The notes beneath the pieces were generated by a model. That model saw nothing but the letters and a program-made list of their open reading frames with translations. It did no database searches and was not told the DNA's origin. The translations under genes and the position numbers were made by a program. A stretch of DNA of 64,000 nt from Colletotrichum lupini (taxonomy: Eukaryota; Ascomycota; Sordariomycetes; Glomerellales; Glomerellaceae), in the NCBI RefSeq assembly GCF_023278565.1, contig NC_064676.1, positions 558,001 through 622,000 on the forward strand. The letters run 5' to 3'. Below, piece by piece: positions 58,801-64,000 of this stretch; within the stretch, counting starts at the first letter, position 1, and every line of letters starts with the position of its first letter.

Positions 58801-61310
58801 AAACCGAGGTTTTATACTTTACGAGGCGCACCTTACCCCGGGCTAAAGATATTACCCCCCCCCTTATTTATTATAGTAATAAGGAGATTAGATTAAAAAA
58901 AAAAGGTATTATAAAGTAGCTAAGTATTATTTTTAATAAATAGTTACTTTTTTACGAATATATTGTAGACTACCGGAGTAAGGCTAGGTCGATAGCGGGG
59001 CATATTAAAAGATTTAATAAGGTCTTTAAAAGTATACCCCCTATTACTATATATAAGGCGGTATATACTATAGTTATATTAAAAGCCCTTTACAGCGCTA
59101 AACTATAGTACCCGGGCCTAATTAAACTAGCTTTTAAAATTAAAGTTAATTTAGAAATATGCGCCTAGCTAGAAGTATAGAACGGGCTAAAATTAATTAT
59201 TTAAACCCTCTAGACCCTTATTAATATCGCTCTAAGGGGATCCTTTTTAGTATAGCGGACTACCCCGATCGTAGTACTATTATATAAAGCTAGTACGTTA
59301 TTAATTAAGCTCTTTTTAAACTTACTTAGAGATTACTACGCTATTAAGCTATTTATATTAAATTACTATTACCCCCTAGCCTAAAAAATCCGTAATTATA
59401 AGTTACTTTATAATTATAAAAACCCCTCCCGTTTTATTACTTTTATTTAAGTAGCTAGCCGAGTCGAACGGCCCCCTTAGCTAGCCTTATTATTACGTAA
59501 CTTCTTAATTATATAGAGCCCTAGTAGGGCATAGGACCTTACTAAATTAAAAGAGATATAGAGCTATTATAAGTAATATAAGTTATTCTTAGCTATATAT
59601 ATTATAGCTTATATTAATAAGTCGTAGACCTCTTTAGAGGCTACGGGCTACGGTCATACTATTTACTACGGCTTATAATTAGTTTATTTTAAGTATTACT
59701 ACTTACCCCGGGCTAAGGTTTTTAATATTAAGATCGAAGGGGCTATTATTAGTTTTTATACGGCCCTAAGGCTTTAGAACGAAAATATTATAGCTATTAT
59801 TATATATTTAAATAACTAGGTTATTATTAAATATTTAAACGGTGCCCCCCCCTCCTCCTTTTACTAAGTTATTTTTAATTTTAAAGAGCTCGTTAAGAAT
59901 ACTAAGATCCTTATTACCTCTTACTAAATACTTAGCTATAAGGGTATTATAAAAAACGAGATAGTAAACTACCTAGCTAAAAAGGGTACTATTATAAGGA
60001 CCCCTAACCTTTACTCGCGCTCCCTAATTACTACGTATTTTAAATACTAAACTAAAGAAAAATAACTAAGCGCTCTTCGAGACTAATAAAAAGAATATTA
60101 ACTAGACTCTTATAGGGGACTAAGGCTTCTTATTAATAATAAGTTAAACCCCGAGCTTAAGTTACTTATATAGTAATAACTTTATTAGCTTTTATTAGCT
60201 AGATCTAACTATAAAAACTTTATTATATATTACCGTTTATATTATTATATAAATACGAACTTTTATTATTTATATAGAAAAGAAAAGATATTTAATTACG
60301 TTTATTATTATTAATTAGTTATACGTAGGGGTACGTTATAGTTTACTTATATTAGTTTTATCCGGGATTAACTTAGTAAAAAGTAGTTAGTATATATTAT
60401 AATACTATAGCGCTCCCGGTTCTATATTAATATCTACTTAAGATAACTTAGTAATATAAATCTAGACCCTTATTTTTATATATGTATATTAGAATCGAGC
60501 TAGTGCTTATGGGATTAGCCGTAATAATACTAAACCCGTATTTATTATTAAATAATACGGTTATAATAGAGGTCTCGGGGTGCCCCCCTCGGCCCTCTTA
60601 TTAATAAACTAACGTAATAAGACGTATTATATAGTTCGCTTCTTAACTAACTATTTAAAGAAGTCCTTTTTAAACTAAGCCCCCTTATATAAGTAGGTTT
60701 ATTAATATAGTAATTAGCTCCCTTAGTAAATATTAATTTTATAAAATAAGTACGTTAATATAGCTCGTTTAAACGGGATATATAATAGGCTATATACCCC
60801 GACGGCCATACGAAGCTTATATCTATTTATAATACTATTATATTATAATACGAGTTCTTAATAATACTTATTTATATTATATTATATTATATTATATTTT
60901 TACTTACCCTATTTTATAACTATATATTATCTTTTTTAACCTTTTAAAAAAATATGACTTCTTATTTTAAGTAGTAATACTTATTACGGTATAACGAGGG
61001 TCTTTTTATAAATATATAAAATACTACTTAGCTTATTTTTTATATTACTAGCGCAGTGCTCGAACCTCGCTAAGTATAGTTATTTTAAGTTATAAGATAT
61101 TACGGGGGGCTATATATAAGTAAAAGGGTTAAATTTTAAATTATATATTATACCATTTTCTAAGAGGGTATTATATAAATTTTATAAGGTACTATATATA
61201 GTTATATAATTCTAGCGCGGTATAGTCGCCTTTTACCTTACTTAAGGACTTTATAATATAAAATAGGACAAATAAATAAACAAATAAATAGACTTAAATA
61301 TAGTTAGCGT
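55816..61310 (+). mobile_element. RIP-degraded Tad1-type LINE, main part (end of ORF1, endonuclease, RT, RNase H)
   Basis: Plus-strand translation gives an ORF1 zinc-knuckle remnant near 56090-56240 (ANCQGPH...NCPIY, with C written as Y). The apurinic endonuclease follows near 57117-57380 (IIGDLNAYYTN, then a DLI block and SD.NTLII). RT lies near 58200-58700 (RPILLLVML.KGF, and the catalytic FSYINNYV, from YADD-like YIDD). RNase H is near 59600-59830 (AY.NKS.TSLEATGYG, then IEGAI.S). This order matches Tad1-clade non-LTR elements of fungi. The 3' end carries an AATAAATAAACAAATAAATA-type tract at about 61269-61291. All frames contain many TAA/TAG codons. Confidence 0.88.
61269..61291 (+). repeat. 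A-rich TAAA-type tail at the LINE 3' end
   Basis: A short run of AAATA/AAACA units directly before the return to normal sequence. This is the usual kind of 3' tail on non-LTR retrotransposons and fixes the orientation as plus. Confidence 0.6.
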
Positions 61311-61430
61311 CGTGCTTCGCTTGTATGCCCGAAGCTCGTCGCGCTCTAATTCGCGCACCGCAAGACAACAACCGCGGCTCAGATCATCCGTAGCTAGTGT
61401 GATGCACAAACAGAGTTACAAACAGTAGGC

Positions 61431-61622
61431 ATGGCACCAGACGTGCAGGAATTCATTTAGCCTTCTTGGTATCACAAGGATTATGTCTCTGTCGAGGAGA
61501 AGAAGAAACTCGAGGAGGTCGCCAAAATTGCTTGGTCAATTGAGACAAGACTTGTTCACGGGCATGTTGTTGTATGCACATTGGTCTTCGTGCTCGCCAT
61601 CATCTCAATGTCGGTGAAATGA
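61431..61622 (+). pseudogene. Short ORF (63 codons) with RIP-type nonsense codon at position 10
   Basis: ATG at 61431 opens a frame to TGA at 61620, with one internal TAG at 61458-61460 (GAATTCATTTAG). A single C-to-T change from CAG would explain it, the mutation RIP makes, and the LINE ends only about 120 bases upstream. After the TAG the frame is clearly protein-like: WYHKDYVSVEEKKKLEEVAK, then a hydrophobic C-terminal segment (VVVCTLVFVLAIISM), suggesting a small tail-anchored protein. No family is recognised. It could also be the 5' piece of a larger broken gene. It converges on the gene at 61803-62816. Confidence 0.35.
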
Positions 61623-61802
61623 CCATGTCTTCCGGTGCGGTGTGAGTTCGATTCCTCAGGGCATGTAAGCAAAGAGTATCCATTGCGAGATACGTTTACA
61701 CCTTTAGCAGCTATGTGGTGTATCCCAAGGTACAGTAAATCCTCGTAAATCGATGGATGTGTCCTCAACGTTGATCGACGGAATATCAATACATAAGGTG
61801 AT

Positions 61803-62816
61803 TTACATGAGAGACGAAACGATCGTAGCAACTAGCAAGCCAACAAAAAGACCCGCAAACGACGATCTGTGTTGAGTCGATGAACTTGGTCTATTTCCGA
61901 AGCTTTCGGGCGACCGGCTTCCAGCAGTAATGTCATTGGCGCGAACGCAGCGAAAGACCGTGTAGTTTGAAACCGCGCTCCCTTCAGTATAAATGTAAGA
62001 GAGCATTACGGGCCAGACCTGTGTCACCGCGTAGTCATAGACCTGTCTGGTATTACTATCGTTGCCGGGAATGTTGTAGGGTGCAGTTGACTGAAATAGC
62101 GTGTGCGAAGAGGCCGAGGCGTTTGAGATGAACTCCGTTGTGAGGTTTCCTTAGATTCTGAGTTAACATCCTTGCGTCAATTGGCATTCAAGGAGTCACT
62201 TACTTCTTTCTGCCGTTGTATAAGCCATTGAGTCGCTACAGCTCGCCGGAATGTCGAATCCGATGCCGTACAGCGAAGACTCCAAAGAACTATCGCACTG
62301 GACCTTCGCTGCAGTTTCTTTAAGATCGTCGATACAATTTTGTGGGATGACGCCACCACATGAGCCTTGGATATCATCATTGAGCTTCTTGATCTTGTTC
62401 TCAGTCCAGCTCATCTGCCACCAAACATATGAGCAGATACGGTACCCGTCAGTTGCGTTTCCTCTCTCGACCGGATTGTTTGAGGAGTCAAGACTGATTT
62501 TTGACGGGTTCGAATTGCTCACAGTTCCCCCACTAACGTTTGTGGCAACTGCAACGTCAATGCTCCACCCGTTTCCGTGGCCGAATTCATTGTTTGTTGG
62601 AGTCTCTGCAAGTGGCTTCGACACATCGATGCCGAAGATTGGCCAGCTTCCCGTGGCATTTGGATTCAAAAGGCTCTCCGTCAAGATGGAGGAGCTATTC
62701 TGTTCCACAGTATCGGCACGTGGCCTGAGATAGGAAACTTGGGACTTGGGTGCATAGCTCCCGTTGACTAGGCTAAGCAACCAGAGGATGACGAGAGAGT
62801 TTGTGGCATATGCCAT
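61803..62816 (-). CDS. Secreted glycoprotein with hydrophobic C-terminus, function unknown (319 aa)
   Basis: Exon 1 is complement(62204..62816) and exon 2 complement(61803..62149), joined over a 54-bp intron (GTAAGT donor, CTAAG acceptor). The Met at 62816 opens a signal peptide (MAYATNSLVILWLLSLVNGS); a further in-frame Met upstream at 62927 would bury it. The middle has many N-glycosylation sequons, and Cys residues cluster in ICSYVWWQMSW, GSCGGVIPQNC and PASCSD. The splice reads RNLTTEF. The last 20 residues (AGLFVGLLVATIVSS) are hydrophobic and follow a Ser-rich stretch, as for a GPI signal or membrane anchor. No known domain is recognised. It lies beside a UstYa-like gene, but no repeats typical of RiPP precursors are visible. 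Confidence 0.75.
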
Positions 62817-63411
62817 ATTTCGAACCGACCTAGAAACTGGGAATTTCTGGGAGCAACTCAAAAGTGGCTGTGAAACAAATTTCGAGACGATTCCAGACTT
62901 GCACCAGGGGGATAAGTACTCAAACATATGTGGCGGATACCCTTCGCCATGAATCTACTCTCGTCTAAGTCAAATGACATGGGCCAAGGTGCCGCCGCAC
63001 TTCTCACTCGCGAGACAGTAGCGAGCGGCAAAATTGCCGCTCAGCCGAGCAAGAAAAAAAAGCCAAGCTCTGATCATGTTGGCGCTCTCATGATTGGATG
63101 CTAGCGTTCAAAGGATTTTAGCATCCCTTCGGGTGCACTATCGTTCGTCGCTAGCCGTTAAAGAGCTAAATGGAATGACATTCTTCCCTGTACTTTGTCA
63201 AAGAAAAATCCACGCCTATGTCACTCGAAGGGTTTGGGCTCGGTAGTGTAGATCCGAGGTCTATCAATCAAGAAGAAAGATGGTAGATTGTATGTAGTCA
63301 TCTTCGTGGAGACATCCGTGTTCTCCCTTGCAACCTAGGTAATACAGATGGTGGATGCATCAACACCAATCTTTTCTCCATAAGCCACACACATCCAAAC
63401 CCACCTATTCT
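62817..63411. other. Intergenic, no gene seen
   Basis: Promoter of the 61803-62816 gene and 3' flank of the UstYa-like gene. An inverted A-rich/T-rich pattern is absent, and no motif stands out. Confidence 0.45.
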
Positions 63412-63951
63412 TCATTCGTTCTTTTTCATCCAGTCCATCAACTCCGACCAGTCAATACACTGATGTTCCGTGTCGAAACCCGTGACGCCGTCCACTACGA
63501 CGTTGGCAACCTCAATCGTGAGATCCTGTCCAAACATTGTTAGCACTCACCAACAAAAGTCATTCCAGTCAGAAGAGTGTACTAACAGGTCTACACATTA
63601 TAACTTGACGCAGGAGGTCAAAGCAGTGTCCGAGATGATCCATGTCGTGCGATGCATTGAGCTCCTGCGTCTCGCTTGCATAAATCTTTTCGTTGCTAGA
63701 ATCCGTGTCCATCTTCTCGTGCCCTGGAAGTTCCATTGTATTATTACGTGCCTCGTAAAGTGCTTTTCGCAGCATATACAGGCAGTGAATTTGATGGAAA
63801 ACCGCCACGCAGCTCTCCGTTGGCGCCAGTGTCGGGTGCGTGAAGAAGCCGCCGTTTTGCGGGAGAAGGGAAGACCACGCAGCATCCACCTCGGGCGACG
63901 GTGGCATTGCGTAAGCGTAGTCTTGCTGGAAGACTCGTGTAGACGTTTTCA
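63412..63951 (-). CDS. UstYa/DUF3328-family oxidase, 3' part; 5' exon(s) beyond the window
   Basis: Two exons are visible: complement(63587..63951), starting at an acceptor (CAATAG), and complement(63412..63525), ending at TGA. They are joined by a 61-bp intron with a GTTAGT donor. The two family hallmarks are both present: HQIHCLYMLRKALY near the middle and HCFDLLRQVIMC before the intron, that is, two H-C-x2-L-R motifs thought to bind metal. The last exon reads DLTIEVANVVVDG and ends MDWMKKNE. UstYa-type proteins carry out oxidative cyclisation of peptides or other metabolites and often occur in small clusters. The N-terminal membrane segment expected for this family must lie outside. No precursor peptide gene was seen in the window. 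Confidence 0.85.
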
Positions 63952-64000
63952 CTATTGCTCACCCTCAGCTCTATTCATGCTTTTCCATGGCAACTCGCAT

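Noticed and set aside
61640..61665. GAGTTCGATTCCTCAGG resembles a tRNA T-arm
   Set aside because: The T-stem pairs poorly, and no matching acceptor stem, D-arm or anticodon arm could be found on either side.
61803..62816. RiPP precursor peptide beside the UstYa gene
   Set aside because: No internal repeats or regularly spaced Lys-Arg processing sites; the protein is a single-copy glycoprotein with a C-terminal anchor.

Overview
The window looks like a chromosomal piece of a filamentous ascomycete (Pezizomycotina). Its genes carry short GT-AG introns, mostly 50-130 bp, with CTAAC/CTGAC-like branch sites. The protein families are typical of these fungi: a Zn2Cys6 regulator, an RTA1 protein, a CFEM protein and a UstYa/DUF3328 protein. 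Three AT-rich blocks lack almost all CA and TG dinucleotides while CG, CC and GC remain, and Gln/Trp codons in transposon frames have become TAA/TAG. That is the signature of repeat-induced point mutation (RIP). The result is a two-compartment layout of ordinary gene islands separated by RIP-destroyed retrotransposons.

Block 1 (1 to about 13,400) is a nested pair. A Ty1/copia element on the minus strand is split by a complete Ty3/gypsy element (1404-9471; 191-bp LTRs; target duplication GTTAT). Between its integrase and 3' LTR the gypsy element carries a long frame on the opposite strand that I cannot identify. Island A (about 13,400-34,457) holds two small Gly/Ser-rich genes, a degraded-looking RGG-repeat gene, an RTA1 membrane protein, a Zn2Cys6 transcription factor, an MFS transporter, a CFEM-like GPI protein, a GDSL/SGNH esterase (CE16-like) and a serine carboxypeptidase S10. 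Block 2 (34,458-41,374) is one complete copia element with 226-bp LTRs and the target duplication GTTTC.

Island B (41,375 to about 48,480) holds an oxysterol-binding protein, a DEDDh exonuclease with a C2H2 finger, and an APC-family permease with an apparent one-base frameshift. Block 3 (about 48,480-61,310) is a Tad1-type LINE whose ORF1 is split by a second gypsy element (49,496-55,815; 223-bp LTRs). Island C (61,310-64,000) holds a short ORF with a RIP-type nonsense codon, a secreted glycoprotein with a hydrophobic tail, and the 3' part of a UstYa-family oxidase gene cut by the window edge.

Several island genes encode cell-surface, secreted or transport proteins, but no polyketide or peptide synthetase is visible, so I do not call a metabolite cluster. 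The retroelements are all inactive by sequence. The most unusual items are the opposite-strand frame in gypsy-1, the RIP-type nonsense codon beside the LINE, and the permease frameshift. Exon coordinates were read by eye from splice consensus and reading frame.
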